From NCBI RefSeq assembly GCF_024972755.1, contig NZ_CP087724.1, forward strand, positions 930,001-994,000: a stretch of DNA of 64,000 bases. The letters run 5' to 3'. The DNA comes from Halanaeroarchaeum sp. HSR-CO (GTDB lineage: Archaea > Halobacteriota > Halobacteria > Halobacteriales > Halobacteriaceae). Positions 43,224 to 50,739 of the stretch are shown here, in pieces (within the stretch, counting starts at the first letter, position 1; each line of letters starts with the position of its first letter). The notes under the pieces are model-generated. The model searched no databases and was not told where the DNA came from. It saw only the letters and a program-made list of their open reading frames with translations. The position numbers and the translations under genes were made by a program.

Positions 43224-44113
43224 GCGACGAGTCACGTGACGAGACGAGTGACCGCGACTGGGATGGGGCGGACCGGGACGCCATCGCTTCCACCGAGCGT
43301 GACCGGTCCGTGGCGGTCGACAGCGAGCCGTCGCCAGCGGATCGTCCGCCGATCGAGGTCCAGAAACAGGAGAGTCCGCTGTACGCCTTGCTGGGCGCGC
43401 TGCTCGTAGCCGTCGGCGGGATCGCCGGTGCGGTCGCCGCCAGCGGCGTGGTGTTTCTCGGCATCTCCCTGTTCGCCCTGTCGCTCTCTCCAGTAGCGTC
43501 GTTCGGGCTGTCGTTTCTTGCCGGGGGCGTCGGATTCGTCGGCGTCGCCCTCCTCTACATCCGGTATCGGGGGAGAGACCCGATCCAGTACATCGGATTC
43601 CGGATCCCGAACTGGCAGGACCTCAAGTGGATCGTCGGCGGGTATCTCGGGGCGATGGCCCTCGTGGTGGCGAGTGGTATCGCGTTGACGGCGCTCCAGG
43701 TGGACCCGGAGACGACCAACCGTGCTGCGGAGGCCGGTCTAGAACGGCCGGAACTGCTCCTGTGGCTCGTTCCACTCTCCTTTCTCGTCATCGCTCCCGG
43801 TGAGGAACTTCTCTTCCGGGGAACGGTACAGAGTCGGCTCCGTGAGGCGTTCTCGCCGGCCGTCGCCATCACCATCACCGCCGCGGTGTTCGCCGTCCTG
43901 CACTTCTTCTCCCTGACCGGGGGTGCCGGTGGTCGGTTCATCGCCATCTCGATCCTATTCTTGCCGAGTCTGGTCTTCGGGGCCGTCTACGAGTACACCG
44001 GGAACATCGTCGCCTCGATGCTGGTCCACGGCGCCTACAACTCGACGCTGGTGCTGTTGGTGTACGTCACGCTCCAGCAGTTCCCCGCAGAAGAACTCGC
44101 GGTACTGCTCTAG
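43220..44113 (+). CDS. CPBP-family intramembrane metalloprotease
   Basis: A 297-residue membrane protein with an acidic, disordered N-terminus (about 1-50) and 7-8 helices. The CPBP (Abi/Rce1) motifs are present: APGEELLFRGTVQSRLR (the EExxxR glutamates and arginine), then VFAVLHFF with the first metal histidine, and VHGAYNS near the end with the second. These proteases cleave within membranes or process prenylated proteins and are sometimes tied to bacteriocin immunity. It overlaps the mini membrane protein gene by 4 nt and abuts the convergent DUF5789 gene. Confidence 0.9.
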   Translation: MSDESRDETSDRDWDGADRDAIASTERDRSVAVDSEPSPADRPPIEVQKQESPLYALLGALLVAVGGIAGAVAASGVVFLGISLFALSLSPVASFGLSFLAGGVGFVGVALLYIRYRGRDPIQYIGFRIPNWQDLKWIVGGYLGAMALVVASGIALTALQVDPETTNRAAEAGLERPELLLWLVPLSFLVIAPGEELLFRGTVQSRLREAFSPAVAITITAAVFAVLHFFSLTGGAGGRFIAISILFLPSLVFGAVYEYTGNIVASMLVHGAYNSTLVLLVYVTLQQFPAEELAVLL

Positions 44114-44410
44114 TTACTCTTCTGTCGTTTCGGCGGTGGGGACCGGTCCCGTTCCGATGACCTCGCGGACGGCGTCTTCGAAGGCCCGTCGGGTGTCGAA
44201 GTACGTCTCCTCTACCTCCGAGAGGATGTCCGAGAGCTCTCGGGGGCCTTCGGGCGTCCGGACGACGGTCTCGCCCTGCTTGCGGTCGATCTCGCTTTTC
44301 TGGATTGCCCAGGTCAACCGGGCTGAGACACGGGAGAGCGGTGCGCCTTCGACCGGTTCACCCTCGCCGAGTTCGACGGCAGGACCCTCCTCGTCGGTAT
44401 CGTCGGCCAT
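44114..44410 (-). CDS. DUF5789-like small protein
   Basis: A 98-residue acidic soluble protein. The conserved-looking core is LSRVSARLTWAIQKSEIDRKQGETVVRTPEGP, followed by a helix with SEVEETYFDTRRAFEDAV. The resemblance is to small haloarchaeal DUF5789 proteins of unknown function. The stop directly abuts the stop of the CPBP gene. It is divergent from the DUF7139-like gene. Confidence 0.75.
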   Translation of the reverse strand: MADDTDEEGPAVELGEGEPVEGAPLSRVSARLTWAIQKSEIDRKQGETVVRTPEGPRELSDILSEVEETYFDTRRAFEDAVREVIGTGPVPTAETTEE

Positions 44411-44521
44411 GTCTGGGCCTTCCGCGTGGCGGTGATTCAAGCTTTCGATGCGCCGCGTCGGCCCGGATGCATGCCGTCCGTCTGACGCAGGGTTAATGTG
44501 TTTCCTCACGTACGCCTGCGT

Positions 44522-45418
44522 ATGCCGAGCCTCGGGGACACGTACGAACGACGGGCCGGGACCGCCAGTCGCAAACAGGTGGTCCTGGGAACGGGGCTCT
44601 TCGCGACGGGGGCGCTGCTCGTCGTCGGGGGCATCCTCGCTGGCGCGACGGGCCTGTTGATAGAGAACGGCTTCTCGGTGCTGGGGAGCCGTGAGATCGG
44701 CGCCACGCTCGCCGCACTGGGGTTGCCGGCGGTCTTCGTGGGCATCACCATCGTCCTGCCGGCGTCGAAGGTCCACCGCGCAGCGACGGTATTCGGGTCG
44801 GGGATGGCCATCCTCGGCGTGATGCTCTTCCGCTATGCGTACCCGGACCGATGGTACGCCGGTGCCGGGATTCCGTCGTCGGTGACCCTCGCGGCGGTGC
44901 TCGTGTACTCCGTCGGCGTCATCGTCACCTTCTGGGCGCTGTTCACGGCCGTCGCGACGTTCAAGACCCGGAACGATCCAGGCGGGACCGTCTCGCTGTC
45001 GGTGACGACTGGTGGGGCCGCATCGACCGTCGAGGCCGCCCGCGAGGACTTCCACGCCGCGAAATCCGCAATCGGCGGGGCGGTCGGCGTCTTCGGTGGC
45101 GTGGAGGACCCCGAACCACTCTACCTCGATTCGGGGTCCAGCGTGGGCACCTCCGCCTCGGACGGCGGCACCGCTACAAACGCGGACATCACCTCGCCGA
45201 AAGACCGGTCACGGCCCGAATCCCGGCCCGACGAGGGCGTCGAGGTCGTGAAAGGCAAACGGCACGCAGACGTCGAACCAGACCGATACTGCGGGAACTG
45301 TACACACTTCGATTACGAGCGAGATGGCGGTTCGATGCAGCCCTACTGCGGCCTCTACGAGGAGTCGATGGACGACATGGAGGCCTGCGAATGGTGGGAG
45401 ACGAACAGCGGCTCATAG
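44522..45418 (+). CDS. Membrane protein with C-terminal cysteine cluster (DUF7139-like)
   Basis: A 298-residue protein with about five membrane helices (roughly residues 22-45, 57-77, 82-100, 113-140). An acidic disordered region follows (about 190-260). A C-terminal module has four spaced cysteines: YCGNCTHFDY, QPYCGLY and MEACEWWE (C-x2-C-x14-C-x11-C), likely a metal or redox site. Homologues are haloarchaeal and uncharacterised. GGTTAATG about 28 nt upstream supports a leaderless ATG at 44522. Its 3' end overlaps the convergent Mut7-C gene by 6 nt. Confidence 0.8.
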   Translation: MPSLGDTYERRAGTASRKQVVLGTGLFATGALLVVGGILAGATGLLIENGFSVLGSREIGATLAALGLPAVFVGITIVLPASKVHRAATVFGSGMAILGVMLFRYAYPDRWYAGAGIPSSVTLAAVLVYSVGVIVTFWALFTAVATFKTRNDPGGTVSLSVTTGGAASTVEAAREDFHAAKSAIGGAVGVFGGVEDPEPLYLDSGSSVGTSASDGGTATNADITSPKDRSRPESRPDEGVEVVKGKRHADVEPDRYCGNCTHFDYERDGGSMQPYCGLYEESMDDMEACEWWETNSGS

Positions 45419-45871
45419 CCGTTCTATCCGGTCTGCGACGTCGTCCCAGTGGCTTCCTTTCCAGAAAAGCTGGCCACAGTCACGACAGCGCCAGCACTGG
45501 CGGTTCGCGGGATCCGGCGCGTCCTCGGGCGTCTCCGCTCCGTCCGGCAGTTCCGTCAGCGCACCGTTGCACGCAGCGCAGCGCCGAGGTTCCGAAAGCG
45601 TCAGCTCGAACCCCGCCGCCGCGAGCTCGGCGAGTTGGTCGTCGGCGTCCTTCGAGTGGAGGAGGACGGCGTCGTCGGTCCGGTCCGCGAGTGTCACGTC
45701 TCGGGTAAGCAGCACTCGTCCTTCGGATTCGGCGAGGGTCTTGACCGCGTCGTCCGCCTCGACGCCCCGTTCCAGCGCGTACGCCGTATCGTAGCCAACC
45801 ATCCGGAGGATAGTCCGGATTCCCCCGACCATCGCGTCGAGCAAGAGACGGGTATCCTCGGGCGTGGGCAT
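45413..45871 (-). CDS. Mut7-C RNAse domain (PIN-like) protein with zinc ribbon
   Basis: A 152-residue protein. The N-terminal part is a Mut7-C PIN-like fold: LLLDAMVGGIRTILRMVGYDT (early Asp), then GRVLLTRDVTLADR with the second acidic site. The C-terminal zinc ribbon has CAACNGAL and CRDCGQLF. Mut7-C proteins are predicted nucleases; the family is named after the C-terminal part of animal Mut7 exonuclease. The start codon overlaps the polX stop codon (TGATG), so it is translated with PolX and is the last gene of the DUF5788-polX-Mut7-C operon. Confidence 0.88.
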   Translation of the reverse strand: MPTPEDTRLLLDAMVGGIRTILRMVGYDTAYALERGVEADDAVKTLAESEGRVLLTRDVTLADRTDDAVLLHSKDADDQLAELAAAGFELTLSEPRRCAACNGALTELPDGAETPEDAPDPANRQCWRCRDCGQLFWKGSHWDDVADRIERL

Positions 45872-47619
45872 CAGTGGAGGAACTCGCGAACTCCATCGGC
45901 GTCCCGGGTGTTGAGCACGTCTGGCGGGCTCGCCCACCCACGACGAGCCGTGTGGATTCCGTACCGGAGGTTTCCGAACTCCTGTGGGCTGTGGGCGTCG
46001 GTATCGATGACGATGGTCGCTCCCGCGTCGATGGCGGTCTGGACGGCACTCCCCCAGAGGTCGAGTCGATGCGGATTGCTGTTTATCTCGAGGGCGACGT
46101 CGTGCTCAGCGGCCGCCGCCCCGAGCCTCGCCGGGTCGAATTCGATCCCCGGTCGCTGGTTGAGGAGACGGCCGCTCGGATGGCCGAGCACGTCTACCGC
46201 GGGGTGTTCGATCGCGGCGATCAGTCGTTCGGTCTGATCGTCCTCGGCAGTGAGTCCGCTGTGTGGCGAGGCGATGACGAGGTCGAGTTCCGCGAGGGTC
46301 TCGTCGTCGAGGTCTCCCACGGTCCCATCCGCCGCGATGTTGGCCTCGATCCCGGTGAACACCTCGATATCGACCGATTCGCCCGCTTCGTGGACGACCT
46401 CGAGTTGGTCAGCGACCTCCTCGTCGGTGAGGCCGGAATCGCCGAACACGCCCGGTCCTGCCGCGTGATCGGAGATGCAGAGGTAGTCGTGACCGAACTC
46501 GGCCGCGCCCTCCAGCATCTCCTCGACGGTGAACTCGCCGTCCGACCAGTCGGTGTGGGTGTGGAGGTCACCGCGGACGTCGTCGTGGTCGATGAGGTCC
46601 GGCAACTCGCCCGCCAGTGCGGCGTCGATCTCGCCCCGATCCTCCCGCATCTCGGGGGCGATCCAGGGGAGGTCTACAGCCTCGTAGACCGCCTCCTCGG
46701 TCTCGCTCGCGAGCAGCTCTCCCACTCGCTGTCCTGCGTCCGGGTCCGCCACGTCCGAGACATCGAAGATACCGTACTCGTTGATCTTCAACCCCTTCTC
46801 GATGGCGTGGTTGCGCAGGGTGATGTTGTGGTCTTTGCTCCCCGTGAAGTACTGCAAGGCGCTGCCGAACTCCGTCGGCGTGACCACGCGCAGATCGACT
46901 CGCATGTCGGCGATTCTGACGCTCGTCTTCGTCGGACCGGTCTCGATGACCGAATCGACGCGGTCCCAGTCGGCCATCGCGTCGGCGACCGATTCGCCCG
47001 CATCGCTTCCCACCAGGACGTCGACGTCGCCGATGGTCTCGCGCCACCGACGGATCGAACCGGCGACCTCGCAGCGTTCGACCACGTCGACCTCCTCGAG
47101 GTGGGCGAGCACGTCGTCGGCGACCGGACGGGCGTCGCCGAGGAGCTGGCGTTCCTGGGATTGGCGGGCGAACTCGACGTGTTCGAGGATGTTTGCCTCC
47201 GTCGTCTCGCCGAAGCCCGATACCTCGCGGACCTCGCCGTTCCGTGCGGCCGTTTCGAGTTCGTCGAGGGTGGTGATTCCCAGTGCTTCGTACAGTGCCG
47301 CGGCGGTCTTCGGCCCGACGCCCTCGACCCGGGTGAGCGTTTCCATGTCCACGGGCAGTCGGTCGCGTTCTTCTTCCAGTTCCGCTATCTCGCCAGTCTC
47401 GATGTACTCGATGACCTTCTCACCGATCCCATCGCCGACCCCGTCGATAGCGGTAACGGCGTCCAGTCCTTCGGCTGCCAGGGCCTCGATCGGTTCGGGA
47501 TGATCCTCGATGTTCTGGGCGGCCTTGCGGTAGGCACGCGGTTTGAAATCCACGTCCTGGGCCTCGAGGAGGGCTGCGTACTCCTCCAGCAACGCCGCGA
47601 CCTCGCCGTTCCGACTCAT
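45871..47619 (-). CDS. polX: DNA polymerase X with PHP 3'-5' exonuclease
   Basis: Family X repair polymerase of 582 residues. An 8-kDa-like helix-hairpin-helix N-terminus (GVGDGIGEKVIEYI and GVGPKTAAAL) precedes the nucleotidyltransferase palm (GSIRRWRETIGDVDVLV with the metal aspartates, then RVDLRVV). The C-terminal PHP domain starts DLHTHTDWSDG and includes SDHAAGPG, SPHSG and DTDAHS, the metal-binding set for exonuclease or AP-site repair. It overlaps DUF5788 by 4 nt at the start and Mut7-C by 1 nt at the end. Confidence 0.95.
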   Translation of the reverse strand: MSRNGEVAALLEEYAALLEAQDVDFKPRAYRKAAQNIEDHPEPIEALAAEGLDAVTAIDGVGDGIGEKVIEYIETGEIAELEEERDRLPVDMETLTRVEGVGPKTAAALYEALGITTLDELETAARNGEVREVSGFGETTEANILEHVEFARQSQERQLLGDARPVADDVLAHLEEVDVVERCEVAGSIRRWRETIGDVDVLVGSDAGESVADAMADWDRVDSVIETGPTKTSVRIADMRVDLRVVTPTEFGSALQYFTGSKDHNITLRNHAIEKGLKINEYGIFDVSDVADPDAGQRVGELLASETEEAVYEAVDLPWIAPEMREDRGEIDAALAGELPDLIDHDDVRGDLHTHTDWSDGEFTVEEMLEGAAEFGHDYLCISDHAAGPGVFGDSGLTDEEVADQLEVVHEAGESVDIEVFTGIEANIAADGTVGDLDDETLAELDLVIASPHSGLTAEDDQTERLIAAIEHPAVDVLGHPSGRLLNQRPGIEFDPARLGAAAAEHDVALEINSNPHRLDLWGSAVQTAIDAGATIVIDTDAHSPQEFGNLRYGIHTARRGWASPPDVLNTRDADGVREFLH

Positions 47620-48062
47620 CGCACCCGGGCCCCCGGTCCGCTGTCGTCGCTATCGTGGCCGAGTGCCTTCTTCAGGAATGCCAGCCAGCGCTTCTGGTCT
47701 GCCGTCTCGGCGGATTTTGACGCCTGGGTGAGATCGGTCTCGCCGAGCGATTCGAGTGCGTTCAAGGCGCGGTCGATGCCGACGATGGTCTCCACGAGTT
47801 CCTCACCTCGCGCACGATCGATGTCCTCGTGTTCCAGTTGCCTGCGGCGCTCCTGGCGTTCTGCACGGAGGCGTTTCTTGACGGAATCGACCCGTTCGCG
47901 GTGGTTGGCTGGAACCTCCGCTTGCCGTTTCGTCTCGAACACGAACGACTGCAACTCGAATGGCTCTCCCTGGAGGTCGATGGTCTCCGGGACGCTGGCC
48001 CCGACCGTCGCCCCGTCCCGACCGATCCGCTCGAGCAGCTGCTTTCGCTCGTACTCCTTCAC
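47616..48062 (-). CDS. DUF5788-like protein
   Basis: A 148-residue charged, helix-rich protein. Recognisable segments are KEYERKQLLERIGRDGATVGASVPETI near the N-terminus and a basic helix (RERVDSVKKRLRAERQERRRQL). Start choice: a GTG at 48062 is preferred over a GTG at 48086, because TATTTTG just upstream of 48086 fits a TATA box for a leaderless transcript starting near 48062. It is the first gene of the operon with PolX and Mut7-C. Function unknown; context suggests nucleic-acid repair. Confidence 0.78.
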   Translation of the reverse strand: MKEYERKQLLERIGRDGATVGASVPETIDLQGEPFELQSFVFETKRQAEVPANHRERVDSVKKRLRAERQERRRQLEHEDIDRARGEELVETIVGIDRALNALESLGETDLTQASKSAETADQKRWLAFLKKALGHDSDDSGPGARVR

Positions 48063-48197
48063 GCCCGAATATTGGCGTGGCGACACAAAATACCTGTCCG
48101 TCGGTGGGCCGGAACGGAGGGGATGGGCTGGCGATCGTGGGCGACGAATTCACTCTCACCGGAACTACTTTCCCCCGCTCGGACTAACGTGGGCCAA

Positions 48198-49106
48198 ATG
48201 GCGACGTGCGACGTGTGTGGGCGCGAAGAGGGGATGCCCTACCAATGTCGGCTCTGCGGTGGCACATTCTGTTCGGAGCACCGACTGCCCGAGGCCCACG
48301 ACTGTCCGGGACTCGATAACTGGAACGACCCCGGTGGTGTCTTCGATTCGGGGTTCGACGAGTCGGTCGATTCGAGTCGGTCATCGTCGCGCTCGGTGAC
48401 GGACGCGATCCCGATCGATACCGGGCCTGGGGGCGTTTTCGCGTACTTCCGGAACAACCTGACCTACCTCTTTCTCGCGTTGATGTGGGTCACCTTCCTG
48501 CTCGAAGCGATCGTCCTCTTCGTCCTGGGCGACGTCGTGCTGTTCCGGACGCTGTTCACGCTCTCCTCGGACAACGTCACCTACGTCTGGACGTGGGTGA
48601 CCTCGATCTTCGCCCACGACCCCGGTGGCTTCTTCCACATCTTCTTCAACAGCATCGTGCTGTACTTCTTCGGGCCGGTGGTCGAACGCCGGGTCGGGTC
48701 GAAGAAGTTCGTCGCGCTGTTCCTCATCAGCGGCGCCGTCGCGGGCCTCGCCCAGGTGCTCGCGGTCATGGCGGTCGGTGGCTCCACCTCGGTCCTCGGG
48801 GCGAGTGGTGCCATCGCCGCGCTCCTGGGCGTGCTGACGGTGTTGAACCCGAACCTCCGCATCTACCTCTACTTCATCATCCCGATGCCCCTGTGGGTCG
48901 CCACGGCGTTGTTCGCCGGCTACTCCATCATGGTGAGTACCGCTGGCGGCATCGGCTTCGGTGGCGTCGCCCAACTCGCCCACCTGGCCGGCCTGGGCAT
49001 CGGGCTGGCGTACGGAGTCGTCCTGAAGCGCCGGGGGGCCCGGGCGCCCCAGCAACTCCAGTTCGGCGGCCGGGGCGGCGGCCGTCGCGGCCGCGGCCGG
49101 TTCTGA
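48198..49106 (+). CDS. Rhomboid intramembrane protease with N-terminal AN1 zinc finger
   Basis: A 302-residue protein. Residues 4-36 form an AN1-type zinc finger (Cys4, Cys7, Cys17, Cys20, Cys25, His28, His34, Cys36). After an acidic linker come six membrane helices, with the catalytic serine in GASGAIAAL (Ser203) and histidine in QLAHLAG (His262). HIFFNSIVLYFFGP is the helix-2 motif. The tail (about 289-302) is an RG-rich stretch, GGRGGGRRGRGRF. AN1-rhomboids occur in haloarchaea; substrates are unknown. First gene of the operon with EndoV, SDR and glycerate kinase. Confidence 0.9.
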   Translation: MATCDVCGREEGMPYQCRLCGGTFCSEHRLPEAHDCPGLDNWNDPGGVFDSGFDESVDSSRSSSRSVTDAIPIDTGPGGVFAYFRNNLTYLFLALMWVTFLLEAIVLFVLGDVVLFRTLFTLSSDNVTYVWTWVTSIFAHDPGGFFHIFFNSIVLYFFGPVVERRVGSKKFVALFLISGAVAGLAQVLAVMAVGGSTSVLGASGAIAALLGVLTVLNPNLRIYLYFIIPMPLWVATALFAGYSIMVSTAGGIGFGGVAQLAHLAGLGIGLAYGVVLKRRGARAPQQLQFGGRGGGRRGRGRF

Positions 49107-49107
49107 G

Positions 49108-49899
49108 ATGGAGGTGGTCCGGCCAGAGTACCTCCCCGACCCTGCCCTCGACCGGGCAGCGATGGAAGCCCTCCAGCGGGCCATCGCAGACGACGCCCGC
49201 TTCGAAGACGACGGGCGCATCGACCCGGCCGAGTTGACGATCGACGAGCCGCTGGAACTGCCTGATGGTACCGTCTCCGTGTCACCCGCGACGACCGCCC
49301 CCATCGTCGTCGGAATCGACCAGGCGTTCGCCGAGGAACGTGCCGTGAGTGCCGCTATCGCCATTCAGGACGGTCGCGTGGTCGACTGGTCGGTCGGCCG
49401 CGAACCGCTCCAGCTGCCCTACATCCCCGGATTGCTGGCGTTTCGCGAGGCGGGCGCCATCGTCGACGCGCTCGAGGGCCTCTCCGTGGAGCCGACGCTG
49501 CTAGTCCTCGACGGGAGCGGCCGTCTCCACTTCCGGCAAGCCGGTATCGCGACCCACGTGGGTGTCGTCTTCGACGTTCCGGCCATCGGCGTGGCGAAGT
49601 CGTTGCTGTGCGGACGGCCGGCCCGATCACTGGCGGAGCCACTGCCGGCGGGGACGCGGGTGCCGATCCTCGCCGACGATTCGGTGGACGCAGACCTCGA
49701 CACCGTCATCGGGCACGCGTATCAGTCACGACAGTTCTCCTATCCCGAGCGTCGGCACGTGAACCCGTTGTTCGTCAGTCCGGGCCATCGGATCAGTGCC
49801 GAGACGACCGTCGAGGCCGTCGGAGCGTTGTCGGCGGGGTACAAACTCCCCGAGCCGACGCGACTGGCCGATCGGGCCGTCGACGTGTGCAAGGATTAA
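49108..49899 (+). CDS. nfi: Endonuclease V
   Basis: Nicks DNA or RNA one base 3' of deaminated adenine (inosine). The 263 residues contain the catalytic Asp in VVGIDQAF, LPYIPGLLAFREAGAIVDAL with the conserved Glu, and the second acidic motif LDGSGRLHFRQAGIATHVG, where HFR replaces the usual HPR. PAIGVAKSLL supplies the conserved lysine. It starts 2 nt after the rhomboid stop, so the two are almost certainly co-translated, and is followed 24 nt later by the SDR gene. Confidence 0.92.
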   Translation: MEVVRPEYLPDPALDRAAMEALQRAIADDARFEDDGRIDPAELTIDEPLELPDGTVSVSPATTAPIVVGIDQAFAEERAVSAAIAIQDGRVVDWSVGREPLQLPYIPGLLAFREAGAIVDALEGLSVEPTLLVLDGSGRLHFRQAGIATHVGVVFDVPAIGVAKSLLCGRPARSLAEPLPAGTRVPILADDSVDADLDTVIGHAYQSRQFSYPERRHVNPLFVSPGHRISAETTVEAVGALSAGYKLPEPTRLADRAVDVCKD

Positions 49900-49923
49900 C
49901 TATCGGTCGTGCGAGGGTACGGT

Positions 49924-50739
49924 ATGGAACGGACGGTACTCATCACTGGCTGTTCGTCCGGCATCGGTCGGGCGACGGTCCGCGCATATCTCTCCGAGGG
50001 GTGGACGGTATACGCGACCGCGAGAGACGTGGCGGACATCGCCGATCTGGCCGACGCGGGTGCGGAGACCAGGGAACTCGACGTAACACGGCCGGCGCAG
50101 TGCCGGGACGTCGTCGAGGAGATTGTTGATTCGGCGGGCCGTCTCGACGTCCTCGTGAACAACGCCGGCTACGCTCAGTTCGGTGCACTCGAAGACGTGC
50201 CAACGCGGGAGGTACAGCGACAGTTCGACGTGAACGTCTACGGCCCGCATCGGCTCATCCGGGCCGCCCTCCCGCACATGCGGGACGCCGAGGATGGAAC
50301 CATCGTCAACGTCTCGAGCGTGACGGGCAGACTCGCCACGCCCGGAATGGGTGTCTACGCTGGTTCGAAATTCGCCCTCGAGGGGATGAGCGACGCTCTC
50401 AGAGGCGAGGTCGGGCAGTTCGGGGTCGACGTGGTCGTGGTCGAACCGGGCCCGGTCGAGACGAACTTCGACGACCGAGCGCGACGGGAAGTGCGTACGA
50501 TCGACTCGAACCCGGCGTACGACGACCTCTACGACCTGTACGAGGACTACACCGCGATGTCCGGTGTCGGGGCCGTCTCACCGGCCGAGGTCGCCGACGT
50601 GATCCTCGAGGCCGGCGTCTCGACCGACCCGGAACCCCGGTATGCCGTCGGGCAGGTCGCCCGGTACAGCCTCCTCGGACGGTTCGTCCCCGACCGCTGG
50701 CGTGACACCATCTTCTCACTCCTCCAGCGTCTGCCATGA
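49924..50739 (+). CDS. SDR-family oxidoreductase
   Basis: Short-chain dehydrogenase/reductase of 271 residues. The Rossmann motif TGCSSGIG (about 8-15) precedes NNAGYA near residue 80 and the catalytic Ser (NVSSVTG), Tyr and Lys (YAGSKFAL). Acidic residue placement after beta-2 is not clear enough to assign NAD or NADP. Substrate is unknown. The ATG before ERTVLITG is preferred over an upstream GTG. Its 3' end overlaps the glycerate kinase start by 4 nt. Confidence 0.91.
   Translation: MERTVLITGCSSGIGRATVRAYLSEGWTVYATARDVADIADLADAGAETRELDVTRPAQCRDVVEEIVDSAGRLDVLVNNAGYAQFGALEDVPTREVQRQFDVNVYGPHRLIRAALPHMRDAEDGTIVNVSSVTGRLATPGMGVYAGSKFALEGMSDALRGEVGQFGVDVVVVEPGPVETNFDDRARREVRTIDSNPAYDDLYDLYEDYTAMSGVGAVSPAEVADVILEAGVSTDPEPRYAVGQVARYSLLGRFVPDRWRDTIFSLLQRLP

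Noticed and set aside
43220-44113. CPBP protease as part of a bacteriocin immunity or phage-defence cassette
   Set aside because: No toxin, bacteriocin or defence gene is nearby. The only coupled gene is a mini membrane protein.
44498-44521. Upstream ATG for the DUF7139-like gene
   Set aside because: It lies inside the region between the GGTTAATG promoter element and the predicted transcription start, so the ATG at 44522 is the better start.
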